From Prevotellaceae bacterium UBA2738 (GTDB lineage Bacteria; Bacteroidota; Bacteroidia; Bacteroidales; Bacteroidaceae): a stretch of 14,396 nt of DNA. The first letter of the stretch is position 1. Each line of letters opens with the position of its first letter. The stretch lies in contig DEJW01000012.1 of assembly GCA_002353585.1 (NCBI GenBank), positions 2,929-17,324 on the forward strand, in the 5' to 3' direction. A program made the position numbers and the translations under genes. Below the pieces are notes generated by a model. The model did no database searches. It was not told the DNA's origin and saw only the letters and a list, made by a program, of their open reading frames with translations. Shown piece by piece: positions 1 through 5,985 of the stretch.

Positions 1-55
1 TGCTTTTACCAAAAGAGGAAAAATCACTAATTTCTAATTAAAAATTTCTGATTTT

Positions 56-78
56 ACGAAAAAGCCCAAGTTTTTCGT
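56..78. other. Perfect hairpin just outside the left inverted arm
   Basis: An 8-bp perfect stem ACGAAAAA (56-63) / TTTTTCGT (71-78) encloses a 7-nt loop. It lies 4 bp outside the left inverted arm. The stem is A/T-rich and is not a convincing intrinsic terminator, although it could weakly end a transcript arriving from the left. No equivalent hairpin is seen outside the right arm. A smaller CTTTT/AAAAG hairpin lies at 3-15. No gene is seen in 1-82. Confidence 0.35.
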
Positions 79-82
79 GCTT

Positions 83-192
83 AACCTCCCTAAATTGCTC
101 TCATCCCGCATGAATACTGGGCTGAGCATAGGGAGGTAGGAGCCTGAGACCTCCCTAACATCTCCCTCAGACCTCCCTAAGACCTCCCTAAT
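83..192 (+). repeat. Left arm of 110-bp inverted repeat with 11-bp iteron-like units
   Basis: Order of parts: an outer AACCTCCCTAA (83-93); a 14-bp spacer (94-107); a 20-bp core (108-127, GCATGAATAC...GGGCTGAGC); an inverted unit TAGGGAGGT (129-137) able to pair with ACCTCCCTA (149-157) around an 11-nt loop; then four head-to-tail 11-bp units at 149-159, 160-170, 171-181 and 182-192 with consensus ACCTCCCT-N-A-N (the second has one change). The arm matches the reverse complement of 1823-1932 without gaps, position x pairing with 2015-x. By hand count 91 of 110 positions agree. Mismatches fall mainly in the 14-bp spacer and at unit positions 9 and 11. Eleven-bp phasing puts each unit on the same DNA face, as in plasmid iterons or operator arrays. 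Function is not known. Confidence 0.9.
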
Positions 193-238
193 TTTGATAA
201 AAACAACAAGGACAAAAAAGAGACAATTAAGTTTGTGT

Positions 239-260
239 ATTTTGACAAACCTGTCAAAAT
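239..260. promoter_or_regulatory. Palindrome 1, operator-like or recombination-like site
   Basis: Perfect 9-bp arms ATTTTGACA (239-247) and TGTCAAAAT (252-260) surround the 4-bp centre AACC. It lies 47 bp inside the left arm and far upstream of the -33 element at 487. Read on the other strand the centre is GGTT, as in the neighbouring palindrome. No T-tract follows, so a terminator is unlikely. A dimeric repressor operator, a replication-related hairpin or a tyrosine-recombinase site would all look like this. Confidence 0.6.
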
Positions 261-272
261 GATATTATACTC

Positions 273-296
273 CAGTTTAGCAGGTTTGCTAAACTG
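273..296. promoter_or_regulatory. Palindrome 2, operator-like or recombination-like site
   Basis: Perfect 10-bp arms CAGTTTAGCA (273-282) and TGCTAAACTG (287-296) surround the 4-bp centre GGTT. Its centre is 35 bp from that of palindrome 1. The two share the pattern TTT-N-G/A...CA-GGTT-TG...AAA when palindrome 1 is read on the minus strand, so they look like related sites in opposite orientation. Beyond them, 297-486 holds no gene. It is A/T-rich and contains a 12-bp direct repeat GTTAAAAACTAC at 346-357 and 469-480, the second copy ending 6 bp before the promoter. Confidence 0.6.
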
Positions 297-486
297 ACCA
301 CTATAAAGTTGTTATAAGTTGTTTTGGTTGTCTTTAATTATAAATGTTAAAAACTACCCTGCACATTTTGGCAATTTTGAGCAAAAATGCACTTTTTTGA
401 AAGTTTTTTTTCATTCCTTATCACAGATATGATGCGAAAAGCGAGAGATTTGCACGAAAAATTGGTGTGTTAAAAACTACGATTTA

Positions 487-518
487 TTTGCATAAACCAG
501 CCCTTTTTGTTAACTTTG
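487..518 (+). promoter_or_regulatory. Bacteroidota-type promoter of the VirE-family gene
   Basis: TTTG (487-490), then 20 bp, then TAACTTTG (511-518) fits the Bacteroides primary sigma consensus TTTG-N19-TAnnTTTG. It predicts a transcript start near 523-526 and a leader of roughly 70 nt. The leader is A/T-rich with repeated TTAACTAA-like words and no Shine-Dalgarno motif, which is usual for this phylum. The 12-bp repeat at 469-480 lies just upstream and could bind a regulator. Confidence 0.7.
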
Positions 519-592
519 CATAACGAAAATCGGAGTTTATGGCTTCGTATAATTAACTAACTAACCATTATTAACTAATTAATTTAAATTTC

Positions 593-1807
593 ATGCAAAG
601 TACAAATTTGATGACTGGAGAGAATCCAGGAAAAGCACAACAGGAGATGCTCGATGCAGAGCTGTTCCTGAAAGAGAATTACCTTTTTCGTCGCAATGAG
701 CTGAGCAAAAAGGTAGAGTATGTAACCCTTCCATTAGGTGAAGATGAAGCACCCCAATGGCAACCACTGAGCGAGAAGGCGCTTAACAGCATCGTGCTGA
801 GAGCCAAGCGTGAGCAGGTGTGTGGAAATAAGTCGCCAAGGACTGACATCACTGAGTATGTCAATTCTAATGATGTGCAGAGCTTTAATCCCATTGCCGA
901 CTACCTGAACGGTTTGCCCAAATGGGACGGTCAGAACCATGTGGCTAAGCTGTTCAACAGACTTCCTGGTGTGGATTCTGAGCGGATGGGCTATCTGTCC
1001 ACATGGCTTCGTTCGGTGGTGGCTCACTGGTTGCAGATGGACACCGTTCATGGTAATGAATGTGTACCTACTTTAATAGGCGCGCAAGGATGTGGCAAGA
1101 CCACCTTCATAGTGCGACTGTTGCCACCTCACCTGAGGGAGTATTATCTGGACCATCTCAACCTGTCGAATAAGTTTGACAAGGAGATGGCTCTCACCAA
1201 CAACCTGCTGGTGAATCTCGATGAGCTTGATGCCATTCGAGACAGTCAGCTGCCTGCCTTGAAGCAGACACTCTCTAAGAACAAGGTGAATGCTCGTCCT
1301 ATCTTCGGACAGATGCAGGAAGACCGTCTCCGCTATGCCTCCTTTGTGGCAACTACCAACAACCCTCATCCGTTGAAAGATGCTACTGGCTCTCGCCGCT
1401 ATATCTGCCTCACTATACCTAACGGGCAGTATATCGACAATACAGGTCTGATAGACTATGACCAGCTCTATGCCCAGGTGCTTCATGAGTTGAGGGTGCA
1501 GGAGTCGCCCTACTGGTTTAATAACGATGAGGTGGCTCGCATTCAGTTGCTCAATGCCAAGTATATGGAGAAGAAGGATATGGTGGATATGGTGTGCACC
1601 TGTTTCCGCAAGCCCGAAAAGGGAGAGCCATCTCACTCCATGAACTGCAACAAGCTACTTGAGGTGATTACCAGCGAGTTCCCAAGCCTGAAGGTCAACC
1701 ACAGCACCAAGATAAGTCTGGGCAAGACGATGAAGGCATTAGGCTATGACAGTACGGAATGTAGCCATGTGGCTCATTATAAGGTAGTTCCGCTCCTCGT
1801 GGCATGA
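593..1807 (+). CDS. VirE/VapE-family SF3-like P-loop ATPase (with DUF3874-like C terminus)
   Basis: The 404-residue protein carries a VirE-type ATPase core. Walker A is GAQGCGKT (163-170), a Walker-B-like acidic strand is LLVNLDEL (205-212), a sensor-like strand is FVATTNN (251-257), and GSRRY (266-270) is a likely arginine finger. The region N-terminal to Walker A includes NPIADYLNGLPKWDG (99-113), typical of this family. About residues 320-404 resemble DUF3874, a winged-helix-like tail. Such proteins act as replication-associated helicase or ATPase parts of phages, satellites and integrated elements. Related Bacteroidales proteins often carry an N-terminal primase-like domain; this one does not, so it may need a partner primase. 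ATG 593 is chosen because it follows the promoter and leader; ATG 611 is an alternative. The gene stands alone between inverted iteron-like arms, the right array starting 7 bp after the stop. Family call is firm; biological role is inferred. Confidence 0.85.
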   Translation: MQSTNLMTGENPGKAQQEMLDAELFLKENYLFRRNELSKKVEYVTLPLGEDEAPQWQPLSEKALNSIVLRAKREQVCGNKSPRTDITEYVNSNDVQSFNPIADYLNGLPKWDGQNHVAKLFNRLPGVDSERMGYLSTWLRSVVAHWLQMDTVHGNECVPTLIGAQGCGKTTFIVRLLPPHLREYYLDHLNLSNKFDKEMALTNNLLVNLDELDAIRDSQLPALKQTLSKNKVNARPIFGQMQEDRLRYASFVATTNNPHPLKDATGSRRYICLTIPNGQYIDNTGLIDYDQLYAQVLHELRVQESPYWFNNDEVARIQLLNAKYMEKKDMVDMVCTCFRKPEKGEPSHSMNCNKLLEVITSEFPSLKVNHSTKISLGKTMKALGYDSTECSHVAHYKVVPLLVA

Positions 1808-1811
1808 TTAT

Positions 1812-1932
1812 GAAGGGAGGTGTTTAGGGAGGTGTAAGGGAGGTGTAAGGGAGGTCTGAGGGAGGTCTCAGCCCCCTACCTCCCTAAGCTCAGCCCAGTA
1901 TTCATGCGGTATAACGAAGAATTAGGGAGGTT
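1812..1932 (-). repeat. Right arm of 110-bp inverted repeat with 11-bp iteron-like units
   Basis: This is the mirror image of the left arm. Read on the plus strand, AGGGAGGT units start at 1814, 1826, 1837, 1848 and 1859. The last four are exactly 11 bp apart and the first step is 12 bp, so this arm has one unit more than the left. An inverted ACCTCCCT (1878-1885) follows and can pair with 1859-1866. Then come the conserved 20-bp core (1888-1907), a 14-bp spacer (1908-1921) whose sequence differs from the left one, and the outer TTAGGGAGGTT (1922-1932). The gene's own transcript would run through the G-rich strand of this array, where GGG runs every 11-12 nt could also fold into a quadruplex. 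No target-site duplication was found outside 83 and 1932. Confidence 0.9.
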
Positions 1933-2000
1933 GAGGCAGAAAAAAGAGTAATACGGAAAAAAAATAAGGGCAGGAGGGTATTTTCATAAAAAATGGGGAA

Positions 2001-2070
2001 ATTCTTCACTCTTCATTCTTCGAGCGAAGCTCTCAGGCGAGCAAGCTCGGAACTTAATTCTTAATTATTC
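2001..2070. repeat. Dispersed repeat, copy 1 (AT-rich arms around a GC-rich core)
   Basis: ATTCTTCACTCTTCATTCTT leads into a GC-rich core containing CTCAGGCGAGCAAGCTCGG (from 2032), followed by TTAATTCTTAATTATTC. CGAGC (2021-2025) can pair with GCTCG (2045-2049). The 22-bp core at 2032-2053 recurs exactly at 2118-2139 and, with one inserted base, on the other strand near 11878-11898. The 1933-2000 stretch before it is A-rich and holds nothing I recognise. Confidence 0.75.
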
Positions 2071-2098
2071 TTTGTACCTTTAGATAAGGTACTCACAC

Positions 2099-2139
2099 TC
2101 TTGCGCTCCAGTAGGTGCTCAGGCGAGCAAGCTCGGAAC
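2099..2139. repeat. Dispersed repeat, copy 2
   Basis: The segment runs from CTTGCGCTCC through TAGGTGCTCAGGCGAGCAA to GCTCGGAAC. It shares its last 22 bp exactly with copy 1 and nearly its whole length with the reverse complement of 11876-11913. Between copies 1 and 2 is a 7-bp hairpin GTACCTT (2074-2080) / AAGGTAC (2086-2092). Its TGTACCTTTA resembles a decayed -7 promoter element. Confidence 0.75.
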
Positions 2140-2169
2140 GGCAAAAACAACAAAAATAACAAGATTTAT

Positions 2170-2200
2170 TTTGTGGTTTGCGCTCGTTTTAGTACCTTTG
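2170..2200 (+). promoter_or_regulatory. Bacteroidota-type promoter of the acyl-CoA carboxylase operon
   Basis: TTTG (2170-2173), exactly 19 bp, then TACCTTTG (2193-2200) is a full match to the Bacteroides promoter consensus. It predicts a start near 2205-2208 and a leader of about 30 nt before ATG 2238. The leader ends in an A-rich AAAAAAGAAAG stretch typical of translation starts in this phylum. Confidence 0.8.
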
Positions 2201-2237
2201 CAGAGAAATTCGTAGTTTTCCTTAAAAAAGAAAGTGC

Positions 2238-3752
2238 ATGATTAAGAAAGTTTTGATAGCCAATCGTGGCGAGATAGCCCTGAGGGTTATGCGCAGCTGT
2301 TACGAGATGGGCATAAGGAGCGTGGCTGTTTACAGCACCGCTGACCGCACATCGCGCCACGTATTGTTTGCCAATGAAGCAGAGTGTATAGGTGGCGCGC
2401 AGAGCAGCGACAGCTACCTCAACATAGACCATATCATAGCAGCAGCCAAGAAGCATGGGGCTGATGCCATTCACCCAGGATATGGTTTCCTGAGCGAGAA
2501 TGCCGAGTTTGCCCGCCGTTGCGAGGCTGAGGGCATCACGTTCATAGGTCCGAAGCCTGAGACGATGGAGGAGATGGGTGACAAGATTTCTGCCCGTAAG
2601 AAGATGATAGAGGCTGGTGTGCCTGTGGTGCCTGGCACTGAGGAACCGCTGAAGAGTGCCGAAGAGGCTGTGAGGGTGGCTAAGGAGATTGGCTTCCCCG
2701 TGATGCTGAAGGCTTCGATGGGCGGTGGCGGCAAGGGTATGCGCCTGATAACCCGAGAGGAGGATGTGGTGGAAATGTATAACGCCGCACGAGGCGAGGC
2801 GATGGCTGGCTTCGGCGACGATACGGTATATATAGAGAAATTTGTGGAGGAACCTCACCACATTGAGTTCCAGATACTGGGCGACAAGCACGGCAACGTG
2901 GTTCACCTCTTTGACCGTGAATGCTCTGTGCAGCGCAGGAACCAGAAGATAGTGGAGGAGAGTCCGTCACCATTCATCAATGACGAACTGCGCAAGGAGA
3001 TGGGCGCCAAGGCGGTGGCTGCGGCTAAGGCTGTGGACTACGTAGGCGCTGGCACCATAGAGTTTCTGGTGGATAAGCACCACAACTTCTACTTCCTGGA
3101 GATGAACACCCGTTTGCAGGTGGAGCATCCTATAACAGAAGAGGTGGTTGGCGTGGACCTGGTGAAGGAGCAGTTGCGCATAGCAGCTGGCGAGCCTCTG
3201 CGCTTCAAGCAGGAAGACCTGTCGCAGCACGGTCACGCCATAGAGTGCCGTATATGTGCTGAGGACACGGAGCACAACTTCATGCCTTCACCTGGCGTGA
3301 TACAGCAGCTGACAGTTCCTCAAGGAATAGGTACGCGCGTGGATTCTCACTGCTACGAGGGTTACGAGATACCTATGTATTACGACCCTATGATTGGCAA
3401 ACTGATAGTATGGGCTGTGACGCGCGAATATGCCATAGAGCGTATGCGAAGAGTGCTGTACGAATATAAGATTACGGGTCTGACAACGAACATACGTTAT
3501 CTGCGCAGGATAATCGATGTGCCTGACTTTAAGAACGGCAACTACAACACCTACTTCATAGAGCGCAACCAGGAGAGGCTGAAGCCACGCAAGGGATTCA
3601 AGACCGACTCAGAGCCTATGGCGGTGATTGCTGCCTACATAGACTACCTGATGAACGTGGAGGAGAACAAGCCTAACGGAGTGAGCGAGGACAGCTCGGC
3701 ACTGACCCGCTGGCGCGCCTTCGGACTGCAGAAGGGAGTGCTGAGGGTGTGA
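2238..3752 (+). CDS. accC: Biotin carboxylase subunit of an acetyl-/propionyl-CoA carboxylase
   Basis: The enzyme carboxylates carrier-bound biotin with bicarbonate and ATP. The 504-residue chain shows the N-terminal biotin carboxylase fold (KVLIANRGEIALRV, 4-17), an ATP-grasp glycine loop GGGGKG (162-167) preceded by LKAS with K158, the VQRRNQKIVEE segment (231-241), the signature EMNTRLQVEHPITE (288-301) with R292, and ECRICAED (336-343) with R338. These correspond to catalytic residues of E. coli AccC. E. coli AccC is about 450 residues, so this one has a tail of about 55 (to WRAFGLQKGVLRV) that resembles the part of propionyl-CoA carboxylase alpha following the carboxylase domain. It is first in a three-gene operon with its own promoter. 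Function is firm; which acyl-CoA is finally carboxylated depends on the third gene. Confidence 0.95.
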   Translation: MIKKVLIANRGEIALRVMRSCYEMGIRSVAVYSTADRTSRHVLFANEAECIGGAQSSDSYLNIDHIIAAAKKHGADAIHPGYGFLSENAEFARRCEAEGITFIGPKPETMEEMGDKISARKKMIEAGVPVVPGTEEPLKSAEEAVRVAKEIGFPVMLKASMGGGGKGMRLITREEDVVEMYNAARGEAMAGFGDDTVYIEKFVEEPHHIEFQILGDKHGNVVHLFDRECSVQRRNQKIVEESPSPFINDELRKEMGAKAVAAAKAVDYVGAGTIEFLVDKHHNFYFLEMNTRLQVEHPITEEVVGVDLVKEQLRIAAGEPLRFKQEDLSQHGHAIECRICAEDTEHNFMPSPGVIQQLTVPQGIGTRVDSHCYEGYEIPMYYDPMIGKLIVWAVTREYAIERMRRVLYEYKITGLTTNIRYLRRIIDVPDFKNGNYNTYFIERNQERLKPRKGFKTDSEPMAVIAAYIDYLMNVEENKPNGVSEDSSALTRWRAFGLQKGVLRV

Positions 3753-3755
3753 TAG

Positions 3756-3909
3756 ATTAAGGAGTTAAAGGAGTTAAAAGGAGTTAAAGAAGTTAACGTG
3801 GCTTGTAGCCACTTAGACATTACCATAAACTAAACAGTAGTCGGAACATATGTCTCTAACTCCTAAGTGAGCGGAGCGAACGATAACTTCTATAACTTCT
3901 ATAACTTCA
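3756..3909. repeat. Repeat-filled operon spacer (GGAGTTAAA and ATAACTTCT tandems)
   Basis: The 178-bp gap holds tandem GGAGTTAAA-type units at 3761-3769, 3770-3779 and 3780-3788 with a fourth variant GAAGTTAA to 3796. A small hairpin GTGGCT-TGT-AGCCAC follows at about 3798-3812. Then TAACTCCT (3857-3864) can pair back to AGGAGTTA. Next is GAGCGGAGCGAAC, followed by three exact 9-bp steps of ATAACTTC(T/A) at 3883-3909. The two tandems are roughly complementary, so the RNA could fold into a long imperfect hairpin. This could attenuate or stabilise the downstream message. No separate promoter was recognised. Confidence 0.7.
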
Positions 3910-3930
3910 AAAAAAACATTTTTTTCGCTA

Positions 3931-4446
3931 ATGGAAATACAAGTTGGAGATAAGATGATGGAGGTTACCCTGCTGCAGAAGGAGGGCAACCACGTAAAGG
4001 TGGAGATAGACGGTAAGGTGTATGACGTTGACGTTTGTATGCTGGAGAAGAACGTCTGCTCAATAATTCATAAGGGCAACTCATATAATGCTGAGCTGAC
4101 CAAGGACGAGGAGGGCAAGCACTACCGCGTGAACCTGAACTACTCAGTCTATGACGTGAGTATGCTCGACTCGCAAGCTAAGTACATGCGTATGCGTAAG
4201 TCGAAGGGCGCACAGGCTGGTGCACAGGCTGACACCATCACGGCACCTATGCCTTGCAAGATAGTGAAGGTATTCGTGAAGCCTGGCGACGAGCTGAAGG
4301 CTGGCGACTCAGTGCTGACCATGGAGGCAATGAAGATGCAGTCAAACTACAAGGTGGCTGAGGATTGCACCGTGAAGGAGGTACTGGTGAACGAAGGCGA
4401 CAGCGTAATGGCGAATGCGGTGCTCGTGAAACTGGATACAAAATAA
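3931..4446 (+). CDS. Biotin carboxyl carrier subunit (BT-like domain plus biotinyl domain)
   Basis: This small subunit carries covalently bound biotin between the carboxylase and carboxyltransferase sites. In its 171 residues, about 1-80 form a beta-rich region (MEIQVGDKMMEVTLL...) like the domain linking carboxylase and carrier in propionyl-CoA carboxylase alpha. An Ala/Gln-rich linker (about 92-101) follows, then a biotinyl/lipoyl domain beginning TITAPMPCKIVKV. Biotin is expected on K135 in EAMKM (132-136), 36 residues from the C terminus, the usual distance. Together with the preceding gene (504 residues) the length equals a typical fused alpha chain of about 670, so the pair looks like a split PccA. 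A decarboxylase gamma or carrier subunit would look similar at its C terminus, but the biotin carboxylase next door favours a carboxylase. Confidence 0.92.
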   Translation: MEIQVGDKMMEVTLLQKEGNHVKVEIDGKVYDVDVCMLEKNVCSIIHKGNSYNAELTKDEEGKHYRVNLNYSVYDVSMLDSQAKYMRMRKSKGAQAGAQADTITAPMPCKIVKVFVKPGDELKAGDSVLTMEAMKMQSNYKVAEDCTVKEVLVNEGDSVMANAVLVKLDTK

Positions 4447-4449
4447 TAA

Positions 4450-4483
4450 GGAGTTAAGGAGTTAAAGGAGTTAAGGAGTTAAA
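4450..4483 (+). repeat. Tandem GGAGTTAA(A) repeat in the operon spacer
   Basis: Four units of 8 or 9 bp (4450-4457, 4458-4466, 4467-4474, 4475-4483) begin 4 bp after the carrier-subunit stop. They are the same repeat as in the previous spacer. Each contains GGAG and TAA, but the nearest unit is about 40 nt from the next ATG, too far to be its ribosome binding site. The array puts stop codons in all three frames. Confidence 0.75.
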
Positions 4484-4521
4484 GACAATAGCCCTATGAC
4501 TCCCACATAAAAAAGAAAGAT

Positions 4522-5985
4522 ATGGCTACAAGAGTAGAAAAACCAAAAGAGAAGCTTACAGCAAGAGAGAGAATAGAGACACTGCTCGACAAGGGTACAT
4601 TCGTGGAGATGGATAAGCACGTGATGCACCGTTGCACCGACTTCGGCATGGAGAACAAGCGCATAGAGGGCGACGGCGTAATCAGCGGCTACGGAAAGAT
4701 AGACGGCAGAATAGTGTTTGTCTATGCCTTCGACTTTGCCGTGCTGGGCGGTTCGCTCAGTGCTGCCAACGCACAGAAGATAGCTAAGGTGCAAGACCTT
4801 GCCCTGAAGAACGGTGCGCCAATCATAGGTCTGAACGACTCAGGCGGTGCACGCATTCAGGAGGGTGTGGAGTCACTGACAGGCTTTGCCCACATATTCA
4901 AGCGCAACGTGATGGCGAGCGGTGTGATACCACAGATTTCGGCTATCATGGGACCTTGCGCAGGCGGTTCGTGCTACTCCCCTGCCCTCACCGACTTCAT
5001 ACTCATGGTGAAGGAGCAGAGCCAGATGTTTGTCACTGGTCCTAACGTGGTGAAGGCTGTGACCAACGAGGATGTGGACAAGGAGACACTGGGCGGAGCG
5101 ATGACCCACAACAGCGTGAGCGGTGTGAGCCACTTCATCTGCAACGACGATGAGGAGACACTGATGACCATACGCGAACTGATAGGTTTCATACCGTCAA
5201 ACAATATGGAGGATGCACCTGTGCACCCTATCACTGACGAGGTGACTCGCGTGTGTCATGAGCTCGACAACGTGGTGCCAACAGACCCTAACCAGCCTTA
5301 CGACATACGTAACATCATAGAGCCAGTGTGCGACCAGCAGTATTTCTTCGAGATACAGCCAGAATATGCTAAGAACATCGTTATCGGCTTTGGCAGAATG
5401 GCAGGCAGAACTGTGGGGTTTGTAGCCAACCAGCCAAACTTCCTCGCTGGTGCGCTGGACATTGACGCCAGCGACAAGGCTGCTCGCTTCATACGCTTCT
5501 GCGACTGCTTCAACATCCCTCTCATCGCTGTGGAGGATGTGCCTGGTTTCCTGCCTGGTGTGGATCAGGAGCATCATGGTATCATACGTCATGGAGCCAA
5601 GATTGTTTATGCCTTCGCCGAGGCTACCGTACCAAAGATTACGCTCATAACACGTAAGGCTTACGGTGGTGCCTACATCGTGATGAACTCAAAGTGCATC
5701 GGTGCCGACGTGAACCTCGCCTACCCAACAGCAGAGATTGCCGTGATGGGTGCTGAGGGTGCCTGCAACATACTCTATCGCAAGGCTACACCAGAAGAGC
5801 GTCAGGAGAAGATTGCCGAGTATCAGGAGAAGTTTGCCAACCCACTGCCAGCAGCACGTCTGGGTTACATAGACGAGATTATCTCACCTTGCGACACTCG
5901 CATTCGCCTCATACAGGCACTCGAGATGAGTCGCAACAAGAACCAGAGCAATCCACCTAAGAAGCACGGCAATATGCCGTTATAG
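4522..5985 (+). CDS. pccB: Acyl-CoA carboxylase carboxyltransferase subunit (PccB/MmdA family)
   Basis: The subunit transfers the carboxyl group from biotin to an acyl-CoA, probably as a hexamer with the two upstream products. The 487 residues show the crotonase-like tandem fold: KLTARERIETLLD (11-23), NDSGGARIQEGV (105-116), the first oxyanion region GPCAGGSCYSP (144-154), the second at RKAYGGAYIVM (378-388) and AEIAVMGAEGA (404-414), and the family ending PPKKHGNMPL. Relatives usually have about 25 more N-terminal residues; a stop-rich repeat lies just upstream, so the short N terminus is genuine. I386 sits where actinobacterial PccB has an Asp that disfavours acetyl-CoA. Ile there is linked to acceptance of acetyl-CoA, so broad specificity is possible. 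Without a membrane decarboxylase subunit nearby, an MmdA pump role is less likely. Confidence 0.92.
   Translation: MATRVEKPKEKLTARERIETLLDKGTFVEMDKHVMHRCTDFGMENKRIEGDGVISGYGKIDGRIVFVYAFDFAVLGGSLSAANAQKIAKVQDLALKNGAPIIGLNDSGGARIQEGVESLTGFAHIFKRNVMASGVIPQISAIMGPCAGGSCYSPALTDFILMVKEQSQMFVTGPNVVKAVTNEDVDKETLGGAMTHNSVSGVSHFICNDDEETLMTIRELIGFIPSNNMEDAPVHPITDEVTRVCHELDNVVPTDPNQPYDIRNIIEPVCDQQYFFEIQPEYAKNIVIGFGRMAGRTVGFVANQPNFLAGALDIDASDKAARFIRFCDCFNIPLIAVEDVPGFLPGVDQEHHGIIRHGAKIVYAFAEATVPKITLITRKAYGGAYIVMNSKCIGADVNLAYPTAEIAVMGAEGACNILYRKATPEERQEKIAEYQEKFANPLPAARLGYIDEIISPCDTRIRLIQALEMSRNKNQSNPPKKHGNMPL

Noticed and set aside
56..78. Intrinsic terminator
   Set aside because: The stem is A/T-only apart from two pairs and lacks a GC-rich stem followed by a T-run; listed only as a hairpin.
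83..192. CRISPR-like array
   Set aside because: Units are 11 bp with no unique spacers, and there is no cas gene; they are head-to-tail iterons.
259..297. Short ORF starting at ATG 259 within the palindrome region
   Set aside because: Only about 12 codons, upstream of the promoter, with no ribosome site; chance.
83..1932. Classical insertion sequence with transposase
   Set aside because: The enclosed protein is an ATPase of the VirE family without transposase motifs, and no target-site duplication flanks the arms.
2166..2906. 246-codon open frame on the minus strand
   Set aside because: It lies opposite the biotin carboxylase start, has a His/Leu-rich composition without family motifs and covers the carboxylase promoter.
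4522..5985. Sodium-pumping methylmalonyl-CoA decarboxylase alpha subunit
   Set aside because: No membrane beta or gamma subunit nearby, and a biotin carboxylase is in the same operon; not fully excluded because subunits may be elsewhere.
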